Positions 1-13,300 of a DNA stretch of 64,000 bases are shown piece after piece. The stretch spans positions 4,987,020-5,051,019 of the forward strand of contig OY747700.1 of NCBI GenBank assembly GCA_963556495.2, read 5' to 3'. How positions within the stretch are numbered: position 1 is the first letter of the stretch; the number at the start of each line of letters is the position of its first letter. Position numbers and translations under genes: made by a program. The notes below the pieces were generated by a model. The model made no database searches. It was given only the letters and a program-made list of their open reading frames with translations, and had not been told where the DNA came from. This stretch comes from Valencia hispanica (Eukaryota; Chordata; Actinopteri; Cyprinodontiformes; Valenciidae).

Positions 1-85
1 AATGAATTGAATGTTATGGTTGATTGTTGTATGTATCCAGTTATAAATGTTTTAAATCGTTTACATGAATATTTTTAGTTCACAG

Positions 86-1269
86 TTTCACTTTTGACTT
101 TCCTTTTGAAGCTCCTCTGGTTCCGAGCGCCGTTCCACCAGAACCTTCCCGGCTCTTCCTCCATCCTCCACCAGAACCTTCCCGGCTCCTCCTCCATCCT
201 CCACCAGAGCCTTCCCGGCTCCTCCTCCATCCTCCACCAGAACCTTCCCGGCTCCTCCTCCATCCTCCACCAGAACCTTCCCGGCTCCTCCTCCATCCTC
301 CACCAGAACCTTCCCGGCTCCTCCTCCATCCTCCACCAGAACCTTCCCGGCTCCTCCTCCATCCTCCACCAGAACCTTCCCGGCTCCTCCTCCATCCTCC
401 ACCAGAACCTTCCCGGCTCCTCCTCCATCCTCCACCAGCACCGAGGCCCCCCGTGACTCGGGTCAGGCTGGGTTTCAGGGAGATGATGCCTGAACAACAC
501 GAGCTCAGCGCCATCCAAGAGGTGGAGACGCCAGCCAACGTGAGCCGGGCCACAGGTCCGTTCCGCTTCCCGGAGCTGTCTGTACCGGTCCGTTTCCATC
601 CTGTATTTAAACCCTGAGAGGTTCATCAGATGTTTCTGGTTCTCCAGGCCCAGAGGACGACGTTCCCCCGCGCCCTGCAGACGTTAACCTGCAGGACGCT
701 TCAGGGTGGTTGGAGACACCGGACTGGACTCTGCAGTCGCCGTCCGTCTCCAGCGGTGGTCCCGATTCTGCCGAGAGGCGGGCCGGCTCGGAGGCCTCCA
801 GCCATCTTCCCTGGAGGGAGCGGCTGCTGTCCGGAGCGGGAACGTCCCCGGAACGCTCTGAGTGCGGTAGGAACACGCAGGAAGCCGTCGCTGCCGGACC
901 AGGACAATGTTCCCAACCGTATTGATGCGTTTCTGTTTCTGTAGATTCAGCCGTGGCGGCGACGTCGGCACTTGGTTCTCATCCTGGGAGCGGAGCCGAC
1001 TCCCCGGGTCCTGCGGTTCTGAGCTCCAGATCTCCCTCAGAGGTAATGCGAATCACTCCAGCGTTCTCTGATGGAGAACAGAAAGTTTTGACTTCATGTT
1101 TGGACTTTTTCCTGCCTCCGAATCTCCTCTGAGGTCCTCCTGCTGTGGATCGATGATGAAAGTTAGCCAAATCTGAGAGCGGAGGCATGAAAACGCCTCT
1201 GCCGCTGATTACGCTGGAGAAGCTTCTGTGTTTGTCTGTGTTGTTGAATGTGTGTGTGTTTCTCAGTGT

Positions 1270-1303
<34 letters not shown>

Positions 1304-4300
1304 CCTGAGCGATGATGTGAACCGCCTGAGCCTGAAAAGCGTGTTCATTAAACACGTTCTCCTGAGGGTTTCTACACTTGAACTGAGCTCAGCCTGTTTT
1401 CCTCTGGATCCTGGAATCCGCCCACTTCTAGCTTCTTGTTTTTTTTTTTTTACGTTTCTAACTCTTTGACCTCGTCTCAGCCTCCTCGCAGACCCCCCGA
1501 CCCCGACTGCCACTCCTCCACCACCATCTCCAGTGGCAGCTACGTCTCCACCGAGCCGGAGCAGAACGTCAACGCTGGTGAGTCTGAAACCACCGTCGTT
1601 TTAGCTTTAAGTCGAGCTCGACTGGTCACTCAGTAATAACGCATAAAAAGCTCTGCCTGAAAGTAGCACAAATATGCAGATCAGGGGCCTCTGTAAACGT
1701 TAATGCGTTAATAGTGATGAGGTGTGATTGTATAAATACTGCTGTGACACTCCTGCGCTGGCGCTCCTTAAGGATCCATTCAGAAATGATATACATTTAG
1801 ACAACGGTAGAGATTTTAACCATACCGGCCTACTGCGCATGTTGATGATGTCATCAAGCTGTGCCTACGTTCTTTGTACCAGGTGCTGCAAGGTGGTTAA
1901 ATACTGATGTTTGGTGTTCGTATTTACACTAGATATTGTGAGTTAAAAAAAAACACACAAAAAACCTGTTGAACTTGAAGCATTTTCAGTAAAAAAAAAT
2001 CTGAAGCTTTTATTTTTGTGCGATTTTAAATGTTTTTTAAATAAGTAATTAGGAAAGCAGAATTTATCTGTTTGCATTTCAGTTAAAACAATTTTTAATT
2101 TAGCTTGTATTTTATTTAAAATATCTTTGTCTTTGTGTGTATTTATGTTGCATTTTTCAGAAAAAAGGTTTGTATTTTTTTTAATGCTATTATGCACAAT
2201 AAATGTTCCTTAAATGGCATTCAATGTTTTATTTATTTATTTATTTTTTAAGTAGTCATTCTGCAGGTATGTGAGGATGTACAATAAGAAAGTCATTTTG
2301 ACTCGCGATATATTATTTTCCTCTATTTATGCAATAGATATCGTTACTGCACGCACTTCAGATTATATCGGCGTATAGATTTGAGGCCGTATCGCCCTAA
2401 CGGCGTGCCATCTTCTGTTTTATGTCTGCAACAACGCTGAGCCACTCGCAGACCCAGATGATATTTTTCATGGATGATGCTTTTTAAACTTAAATGCACC
2501 TTTTCAATTCAGTTTATTTATATAGCGCCAAATCATTACAGATGTCATCTCAAGGCACTTAACAAGAAGTCATTTCAATACATTTATACAAACATTCCAG
2601 TCAGTTAAAAAGTTTCCTATTTAAGGAATCCCAGCAGATTGCGTCAGTCATTGGCGTGAGGTTGGGCCCCGTTGATGCAGACTTTCCAACCACAGCAATC
2701 CTTCAGCAATCCCTCATACTGAGCAAGCATGTAGCGACGGTGGAGAGGAAAAACTCCCCTTTAACAGGAAGAAACCTCCAACAGAACCAGGCTCAGTAGG
2801 AGCGACCATCTGCCACGACCGTCTGGGGGTTTGAGAAGACAGAGCAGAAACACAGAAGGAACCGAAGATCTGATATAAGAGAACTTTCTATGTTACAGAA
2901 AGTAAAAAGTTGATAACAGGACACAGTGGATGTTCAGTTACTGGGAGGATCATCCCAGTCGATGCCCCCCGTCCAACAGGGCATTGCAGCCAAGCAGGAT
3001 ACCAGACCAGGTATATCTTCTATGGAGAGAAAAACACTGAGAGAAAATAAAGTTAACAGTTGAAATAACAGAATGTACTGTAATACAACTGGAGAGTAGT
3101 AGGAGAGAAAAGTAGCAGAGTGAAGAAAATTGGTAAGTCTGTCCTCCAGCAGTCTAAGCCTATAGCAGCATAACTACAGAGATAGCTCAGGATGACCTTA
3201 GCCACTCTAACTATAAGCTTTATCAAAAAGGAAAGTTTTAAGCCTGGCCTTAAAAGTAAACAGAGTGTCTGCCTCACGGACTAAAGCTGGGAGCTGGTTC
3301 CACAGGAGAGGAGCCTGATAACTAAAAGATCTGCCTCCCATTCTACTTTTAGAAATCCTAGGAACTACAAGTAAACCTGCAGTCTGAGAGCGAAGTGCTC
3401 TGTTAGGAACATATGGAACAATTAGATCTCTGATGGATGATGGAGCTGATTATTATGGGCTTTGTATGTAAGAAGGAGGATCTTAGATTCTATTCTGGAT
3501 TTAACAGGGAGCCAATGAAGGGAAGCTAAAACAGGAGAAATGTGATCTCTCTTTTTAATATTCATCAGAACTCTTGCTGCCGCATTTTGGATCAACTGAA
3601 GGCTTTTAATGGCATTTTGTGGACGACCTGATAGTAAAGAATTACAGTAGTCCAGCCTTGAGGTAACAAATGCATGGACTAGTTTCTCAGCATCACTCCT
3701 GGACAGGATGTTTCTAATTTTAGCAATATTGCCATTTTCTTATCGCTAACTATATTTCTGTCTTTTAATGTGAAGCACTTGGGTCGCCTTTAGTAAAGCT
3801 CTATATTGATAAACGTTGAATGATTGAAATACGTGTTTCCTCACCCACAAACACCTTGATTTCAGTCTACGTGTTCTCCGCCTCTCGGTTGCCACGGTTA
3901 CCCGGGAACCCCCCCCCCCCCCAATCAGCCAGGTTCAGTCGATCCAGAATATTCACCAGGCACTTTGCATCGACCGTTTATGGCAGAAAGTGGGTGAGTA
4001 GGAGGCGGGATGCGGTCCAAAATCACCTGAGCACATTTCTAGGGAGGGCGGGATTTCTAAAGCGGGAACTGCATACAGCTGTGAGTGGTCAAAGTTTTAT
4101 AAATGAGGCCCCAGGTCAGAAGTTTGCATACACCCATCAGGGACTTTTGTGTCATGGATCTCTGACACACCGATGGTTGATTTTCTTCCTCGGCGCCAGC
4201 CTGGCTCCTAAACGCGGTCCAAATGTTTTCAGCGGAGAACCAAGCTGGTTTGGTGGAGCTGGACTCTCTGAAGGTGTGATTGAGAAGGTTTTCCTAGGGG

Positions 4301-7300
4301 TCCAAACAGACATTGCTCCTGAGACACGGAGAAACTAAAACCCGACGGGGGAGGAAGTCGGAGTACCCGTAGAGAACCTTCGCACGTACGGGGAGACCGT
4401 TTCCCACCCGTTCCATTTGTCTGTTCCTCGCACCTCTCTCGTCTTCTGATTGGATTTTCGTCTCGCCTTTTTATTCGTTAGCAAAAATGCCGATTTAACT
4501 TTAGTCATCGTCTTCAGTCCAATATTTTTATTTATTTTTTCGTCTGCAAAAATATTCGTCGCGGGGAAAAAAAGACAAAATATGTTCTCCAAATATTGTT
4601 GTCGTCATTCCATGCCAAAAGTTACATTTCTAATAAATCCTGAACGTCCAGAAATGAAGGCGACCTTCGTGTTCCTGACGTCTGGATGGAAACTCATGAC
4701 TTGTGTTCCTCTCCTCTCTGTCAGCAGACGATCCTCGGCCCTCCAGACCAACCGGGTCGTCTCTAGGCGCCGTTTCCCCTCCAGGTCCTCAGGATCTCGG
4801 TTTGAAGGAGAACTCTGCTTCGGTCCGTCCCGGTCTGTCTGTGGACTCCGTGTTCAGCGACAGCAGCATCCAGCGCATCATCGACCGATACACCAGAGAG
4901 CTCGACATCTCCCTCGGCGCTGCAGGGACGACAACAGGTGCAGAACAGGTTTATTCACCGCTCCTGTTTTGTTAAAACGTAAAAAAAACAGCAAAAAAAG
5001 ATCTTCTGTTGATCTCAGACAGCGAAGGTCCGAGTCTGGAGGAGTCCAGCTCTTCAGTTTCCCAGCAGCCCCTGGGTGGATCGCCGCGGACGGAGGATGA
5101 AGCCTCGGCTGGTCGTCATGGTATCCTGGTCAGTCACACGTCCATTCATTAGCAGCTGTAGGATTTGTTTAGCAGTAATAACAAACAATGTTTCAGTCCT
5201 GAAGGAGGAGCTTCGACCCAGATTCAGGTTTCTAGAAGCTGATTGGTTGATATGAAAAATCAGCTACACAGGTAGCATGGCCGCTTTTGCGGAGGTGAAC
5301 TTTCTATGTTGATACATGTTTGGATAAAACACCGCCGGCCAAATGTGAAGCCTACCTGGAAGTGACACAAAAACTGCAGTTCCCCCCTCCTCCACTAGGG
5401 GCTGGCTGCAGAAAGGAGCAAGTTCCCATTGACTCCCATGTTAAAAAGGCACAGCAGAAATAAACATGTTTACAGCCTGGTTCAAAAAAACATTTTAGGT
5501 TTAATAGGTCAAGTTTATCGCCATGACAACTCTGAGGGGGGGAGAATGTTTTTCTAACTTATCCATTTAAATGTAGTTTAAGCTTGAAAATATGAATAAT
5601 AAGGGGCGTGTCCAACAATCTGTTGCGTCCACAATGTTTATTCGTGTTCGAATGTTGACGTATTAATCTTATTGGACAAAGATGGCTTCCTGTGGTATTG
5701 ATTAAACTAACAGACCATCCATCCAAGAAGTCTCTGCCCCATTCTTTTTTCTTTATGTAAAATTATATTTCTGCTGTGGATTTAAGATGACGCCGCTTGG
5801 TACAAAAATGGGTTGAAATGATCACATTTCTTCTTCACTTTACATTTTGATTATAAGGACTTGTTTTAATTCAAATGCACATAGTTTTAGTGAAAGTTAT
5901 GGACCAACGAGGCATTATGATTTTATTTGACAAAATTATTGAATTTGTCTACAAGGCAGAGGAGGTAGCAGAGTCGCTCTAGCTAAAAGCGCCCGCTAAC
6001 CCCCGATAGCTTCGGTTAGCTCCAGGTTAGCTCAGTTAGCTCGTAGCTACATAAGCTCAGAGTTTGATAGGTGTCACCCTCCTCCGCCCCCACTCTCGGC
6101 TCCACCTCTTTGCCCGCTGCTAGCAGGCAGCAGGTCCTCTCGCTGCAGTCAGAGCAGCTGTTAACCCCGCTGCATCCAAAGCCGACTCGCAGAAATACAG
6201 AAAGGAGTTGAATTGGACCCTTATTAAAAGGCTGGTTGAAGCCGTTTATTGGAGCTGTTCCACAGGCCGACTGCCTGGTTTGTAAGGCAGATTTTTTTTG
6301 CCACAGTTGGTGATGCAAAAACACTAGGGATGTGTATCGGCAAGAATCTGGTGATGTGATATCACAATACAGGGGGGACGATATGATATAATGCAATACT
6401 ATGAGTAACACGATATATTGTGATTTTTTTTTTTTTTAAAGCTTAATTTAACTGTAGATAAACTATCACATTATTCTAAACATTCCTACATGTTTCTTAA
6501 TTTAAAACATCCAGTTTTATAACTAGATCTAGTTGATCCACTGGAACAAAGAAGGTGAAAACAGCCACAAAGCTATAAGTTATACTTTTAACTTTACTAC
6601 AAAAATTACTGTAATCATTAATGGTTCCATTCAGATTCAAAAAAAAAAAAAAGATCAATATATTGCTTTTGAATATCGATACAATATTGTGACATAAAAT
6701 ATCGCGATATATCGGCGTATCGATATTTTCTTACAATTTCTCCAATCGGGATTTTAGGATTTTATGCCTGAAAGCAAATGTTTGTGTATGTGATAAAACT
6801 AGAATGCCCAACATAATTAGTTGTTTTTATTTTCCCGAGTAAATCCATGGAAATGCAAAGAGACACAACAGGTGGTAGCTAAGCATTCAAATGATCAACT
6901 CAAATGTTTATATCAGTCTTAATCAAAAGCAGAGGTGTCAAAAGTATTCACATTCAATACTCGAGTAGAAGTATAGATACTAGGGTTTAAAAAGACTTCT
7001 GTGGAAGTTGAAGTATCAAGTCAAGTTTTTTACTCAAATAAAAGTAAAAAAGTACAGGATTCAAAACTACATAAAGTATAAAAGTAATGTAATTTATGAA
7101 ATAACATTACAGAATAAAGCTTAAGCCACACCTTCCCCCCCAAAAAAGAAAGACCATAATTATTATGTTATATCAAAATGTTAATTTTGAAACATTCGGG
7201 ACACACTAAGCTGCCTGTTTCATGAATATGATGAATAGTTGCCTATAAACAGCAAAAGTCTTACAACCTCAGCACAGACAAGATTGTGCAGACCCCTGTA

Positions 7301-10300
7301 AATCTCTAATGACCCCCTTGGGGCACACGAACCTCATGTTGGGAACCACTGTTCTAGAGGCTGAATCCGCGCTGATGCACTGGAGACTGGAGCTAAAAGC
7401 TCCACTTCAGCCAAAGTTTTGAAATCAGGGAACATTTCTCTGATTCAAGTGATCAGAAGTCGGAAAGACTCTCTGAACCCAGCTTCATATCGCTTCAGCA
7501 GACGAAAATGTCGGAGCATGCGCTCCTTTTGCACGGGTGTTTGGCACGACATCGGGTTCTGAAGCGCGTCTTTAACCAGTCGCACAGGTAACAGTCACGC
7601 TCAGATGGCTTCATGGGATTCTTTTTTTATTATTAATTTATTGATTCAGTTACTTTTACTCCGCGCTTTAACTCCAGCCTAAAAATGTCTGCGCGTCTGC
7701 ACCAAATGGTTGGAGTGTCGATTATAAATTCTATCCAGTTGGAGCATTTTTTAGATCGTTTTGTGTGTCTTCTTAATAAAAGACTTGAAGCAGGAGTAAC
7801 GAGGCTATTTTTAAAATGTAAGGAGTAGAAGTAAAAAGTAGGCCTATAGATAATTACTTCAGTAAAGTATAAATACCCAAAATTTCTACTTAAGTAAGGT
7901 AACGAAGTATTTGTACTTCGTTACTTGACACCTTTGATCAACAATCACATTGATGAATCTGTACATGAATAACTGCGGTCTTTGCTGTCAGAGTAAAACT
8001 GTTGATTTAATCAGTGGTGTGGTCTGGTTTATTCTAGTAATATAGTCTGTTTTTTCCCTCTCAGCCTCAAACAGCATCGCCGTCCACAACGACTCTTTGA
8101 ACGTACGCTGACGATATGAGTGACGATGTTTAACTAGTCTTATTTCATTTTATTGAATTGATCCATGATCTCCTTCCCGAACCAGAACCCTCTGAGGGTC
8201 CATATTTAAAGTCTTTTCTAAACTCTTTTTTTTTTTTTTTTTTTTTTCTGCCATCACTGCTGTTCAAGAAATGGTTCCCAGTAATCCTCCCATTTTCCCA
8301 GTTTCTTCTCCTCCTGATGAATCCAGTTCAGCGTTTCAGAGGACCAGAGTAACGGTTTCGGCTGTGTATTTTTGTTTGTTTTTGCAGGAGATGACGAGTC
8401 CAGGTCATCCCAGCGTGGAGCGTTTCTCTCCTGGTGACCAATCTCTGAACGTCGACCCGGAGCAGGACTCTTTCCGACCTTTGCGCTTCCAGCTGACCGA
8501 CCAGTCGTCCTGTTTGGCCCCCGGAGACGGGCACTCTGTTCTGGAGCAGCTGGTCGGTCAGCCGTCGGCCCACTCTTCGATGATCGGTCCCAGGCTCGGA
8601 CCTGCGGCCTCCCTGGGCTCGGATCCGGGCGGATGGGACTCCGCTCTGAGCCGGATGATCGGCCGTCTGTCCCAGCAGCCCGGCTCTCGCTGGCTCAGCC
8701 CGGTTCTGGACTCGTTTCCTGGTCGTACGAGGTCAGAACCGTGGTGGTTGTATGAATCCCAGGAGGAGAGCCGGATGAGGCCACTGGTCGGGGAGCTGGA
8801 TGATTCTGTCGACCCGCACAGCGCAAGCTCAGGTATTGTCTCCTCAGCTCGTTGAGGTTGGATTCAAACGAATGAGATGACTTTGTTCCATCGTCGCTCC
8901 AACATGGCTGATGGCGTCCGGCTCTTATTGCTGCGCTTTCAGGTGTGACAGAAACCCGTCGGCCGTGTCCGGGTGAAGGAAGTCCAGCAGCTCACGGAGC
9001 CTCCCATGAATCCAGCGCAGCGTCAGGGCCGGCGCTGCTTCCTGAAGCCTCGGATCGCGCTTCGTCGGTCCCACATGGAGCCGGTCTGGTGGAGCTGGAC
9101 TCTCATAGGGCTGAAGGTGAGCTCCATTACAACCAGCATTTTCTATCATACATTGATAACAGGGTGTTGGTTAAATACCTGCTGATTCGATATGTATCGC
9201 GATACGATATATCGCGATTATTAAAGCTGAATTTAACTGTAGAAAAACTGTCCCATCATTCTGAACACTCCAACCTGTTTCATACTTTTATTACTAGATC
9301 TAGTTGATCCACTGCAACAAAGAAGGTGAAAACAGCCACAAAGCTACCAGTTATACTTTAATATTTTACTACAAAAATAATCATCCTTAATTGTTCCATT
9401 CAAATTCTATAAGATAAAAATCGATGCATAAAATATCGCGATATATCAGCGCATCGATATTTTTCTTACATCCTTCTAAATCGTCATCTATCTTCAAAGA
9501 GTCGTCGTGAATAGTGATTCTGCGGACAGGAAGGTTCTCCAGTAGCAGTCGGTCTCGCAGTGAATCTGAAGAGGCCTCTGACTGAAGACTGTTGCTGTAG
9601 GTCTCATTTCTGTCATGACACGCTAACAGTAGGGCTGGGCGATATGGCTTAAAAATAAAATCTACGATTTGGGTCATGCCAAATCCGATTTCCGATTTTT
9701 AATTGATTTTATTTTTTTCTCCCTTTCTATTCCTGAAAAGAAATTTAAAATGACAGGAAATATTTTTTAAAGCTTGCTTTTATTTTAATCATCCTTTCTG
9801 GGAGTTCACCTGAATTCAAAGTCCAAATAAATGCTCACTGTAAAACATGAAGGCAGACCTTGGGCGGGCTCACATCCCTTTGAACTGCTGAAACCCTTGG
9901 AGTGCATTGGTGACATTTCTTTCAGATTTTCTCGATTTATCCAAAAATAAAATTTTCATAAACAGAAAATTCGATTAATCAATAAAATCGATTTATCGCC
10001 CAGCCCTAGCTAACAGCTCAATTTCCAGGCAGCAGGGACGATATTTCCACGGCAACACGTCCTGGATGACATCATCAGTTGTTAGCTAGAGCTGCTAATC
10101 CACCTCCTAAGCTTTTGCTGCTCCAGTTTTTCAATCTCTGTCTGGTGGTTTAAAAGCTGAGCAGAGGGATGTAGTAGGAGATGTGATCTTTGACACGTGT
10201 AGTTGGTTGTTTTTGCTCAGTCTAGTTAAATAAATCCCTTTTAGAGCCACAAATGTTACACAACCTTATGAAAAAGTAGTGGTGTGTTGAAAAAAAATGT

Positions 10301-13300
10301 GAAAAATTGATTCTGAATTGATTCTTAGGAAAGTTCTAAGAATCGAATCGATTCACAAGTTCAAAAATCGGTTTGAGTGTTTAACATTGTTTTTATTACA
10401 GCTATAGGAAGGAAAAGTCCAGGCGGCCATTTTAAGGCTTTAGGTTTTTTACTGGTGAAGTGTTTCTCACTCAGTGTTGCGTCATCGCATTACAGCCACA
10501 TAATTAAGGTAACGGTTAATAAAAAACGTTTTTAATAGCTACTGACCCGTATTGGAGCAGATCGGATGGTGATAATTGATTCCAACTCTTGAGAATCGGA
10601 ATCCAATCGATTCTTTAAATTTGAATCAATTCTCAGCTCTATGAAAAAGACAATTTATAGTTTTTGATAAATGTTTACTGTAGGAAGTTTTCTTTTTTTT
10701 TTGAAGAACCAACATTTTATCTCTATTTTCATAAAGGAAAAATATAAAATTTGTGCAAATGATCCAGGGATATAAATGGGAAGTTTAGTGGAAAGAAAAA
10801 GTGTGGTTTTAAAATAAAAAGTTTGCATGCAGCAGGATTGACTGTGCTTAAGTGGATTATGAAGCAAATTCAATTCAGGCGTTTGGGGGAGATTCATGAG
10901 GCGTCAGATTATCCAGAACATGGGCTACAACTGTTGGCTCCTTTGGATCATTGTACTCCAGAAGCATCTTACCTGGAGGCTGTACCTGGTTAGCAGGATT
11001 TCTAAAGGCTCACAGCTGGGAAATCAGTTGCTAATGAGCAGAGGCAGCTCGTCTGCATCGTTTGTGGCCGATGAAAGGCTGCTTTGTGTCTTTTAAAAGC
11101 ATTTCTTACCCCCCACATTTAGAATTGGCAACGGACTAAACTCGTCTATGTCTCTGCGTCGCTCAGATTCGTTCCACCCGCTGCTGCCGGAAATCACCCA
11201 CAACGAAACGGCTGACCCCTCCGCGACCTTCCAGCCCCCCGAACACCCGAGCGCGTCGGGCGGCGCGTCCCCGTCGCCCGAGCGGCTCCGGGGGGAGGAG
11301 CCGAGCCGCTGCGGACCCCTGCAGGAGTCCTTTTCCCAGCTCGTCATCTCCCTCAGCTCATCGGACGCAGGAACGTCTGACGATCTGCTCCCGCTGCGTG
11401 AAGGTCGGGATGAGAACCAGGAGGAACCGACGTCGGTGCGTTCTCATAATTTACTGCGGAGAACCTGAAACGGGAGGCTCGACCTTTGACCCGAACAGGG
11501 TTAACTCTCCTGATTGGTTTATCAGGAAGCAGGCGGGGAGAGGGGCATCCTGGAGCAGTCCCAGATCACCCTGGTTAGTCTGACGGACACGACGCTGCAG
11601 GATCCGATCACCACCGACGACGAGGGACTTCAGGAAAACATGGCGGAGGATGGACAGGAAGCCGCAGAGACGCAGGTCACTCTGCCGAAGAGATGTGATT
11701 GGGTAATTGATCTGGACTTTATAACCCAGCTATGCTAACTTTGTCCACCAGGGGGCGGAGGAGACTCCAGGTCGTCCTCCGTTTTGTCCAGCGTCCGTCC
11801 TGGAGATTCAGTGGACTCCCAGCGGAGACCTGCGGGACGCCTTCCAGCGGAAGCGCCAGGCTCTCATCCAGAGGTCAAAGCGCCGGGTTCAGGACATCAA
11901 GGCCAAGCGGTGCGGCGGCTCGAGCGAAGCCGAGAGTCGGGTTCTAGAAAGAAGAGAGCCGGTTAGAAGCGACAGAGTCCCGTCAGTCACCTGTAAGGAG
12001 GAAACGACTGCGGCGTGGCAGAGGGAGACTGATGAGGGGAAGCTCCTCCCACCTGGACATGGTGAAGCATCACATTAAGTCTGCAACAATCTAGGATCCT
12101 AAACATTTAAAATGACTTTTTTTTAACCTTGATTTATGTTTAAACCTTGGATTTTTCTGTATCAGTGGGACGTTTTAGTTTCTGATTTAGGCGTACAGAC
12201 GTAGCTGGGTTGTTTTTAACCAAATATTCTCACCGCCTATTTTTACAAAACGACAAGAACCCGTCCACACCTCACCGCATCAGTGCATTAAGCACATTCA
12301 TAGCCATGCCAAACCTGTAGGGGGCAGTAGTTCCCCAAATCATTGCGGTACGAATGGATAAAATAAATGCTTGGACACGGCTAACATAACATAAAACATG
12401 CACCTAAACAAACTTCCTTCCAAGCCAAAGGGTAGAAAACATGACTAGGCAGATCTTTCCAAAGCACCTGCAGATGTTTAACTGAGCTCAAAAAATGTTT
12501 CCGACCGAGTGGCAAAGTGTAAAAAGCCTCAGACAATCAATACTGTACTGTGGACGATTTTGACAGCAGCAAGCACACTACCAGTTATACCAACGGTCAA
12601 AAAATATATCCATAATCTATTATTACAAGTCAAAAGATATTCAATAGTTCATTTTAAATCCTATTCAGTCCGATTAAGCTGAGAACTACATATTAAACAC
12701 TGAAATGAAACGATTGCACTTAAAATGCGAACAGTTCACCTGTGGCTTGAACGCACCGTCTCACATCCTCTGCATGGAGCCCGACATGATCACTTGTGTT
12801 TTAATCAAATGTCCCAGATTATTTCTTTCCACTTGCTTGTAGTTCGTTATGTTTTTAAAGCACAGAGATTAATTAAAAAGCAATATTGGATCCTGATGCT
12901 CAGTAACAAAAAGAAGGTGCACGTACATTTTAGAGTAGAAATAGTTTGGAAACCACTGACTCAGTACTTCTATCACAGAGCAGTAACTGAGCGCGTAAAA
13001 ACACCATCTTGGATGATCGGTAATGCCAACATGTTTCTGAATGTAAACAGCGGGAGCACATGTGATGTCGGAGCGTTTTTTTTTTCGCCGTCGCAAAGCC
13101 TAAAACCCCAATTTTATTTCTGTCCACAAGCAAACGCTTACAACGGAGAATTAGCAAATGTGAGATGCTACGTGCGGACGAGGCCCGAATGACAGAACCT
13201 CAGATAAAGGGCCATTTCACAGCTTTCATGGACTTGTGGTCCTGAGTTAGTATTCCTGTGAGGAGAACTATAAAAAAGTGATTAGGTCACTTTTTACTGG

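Noticed and set aside
138..434. CRISPR-like array
   Set aside because: Units are directly adjacent with no unique spacers, and the window is vertebrate.
75..626. Long minus-strand frames made of WWRMEEEPGRF-type or GGGWRRSREGS-type repeats
   Set aside because: They are other frames of the 33-bp minisatellite; the plus-strand frame joins correctly to downstream cep295 exons.
3820..4338. 172-codon plus-strand frame
   Set aside because: Runs across a composite repeat, with low-complexity C tract; similar repeat at 38574 has no such frame.
12725..13192. 155-codon plus-strand frame
   Set aside because: Inside a cep295 intron, without known motif; phase does not fit flanking exons.
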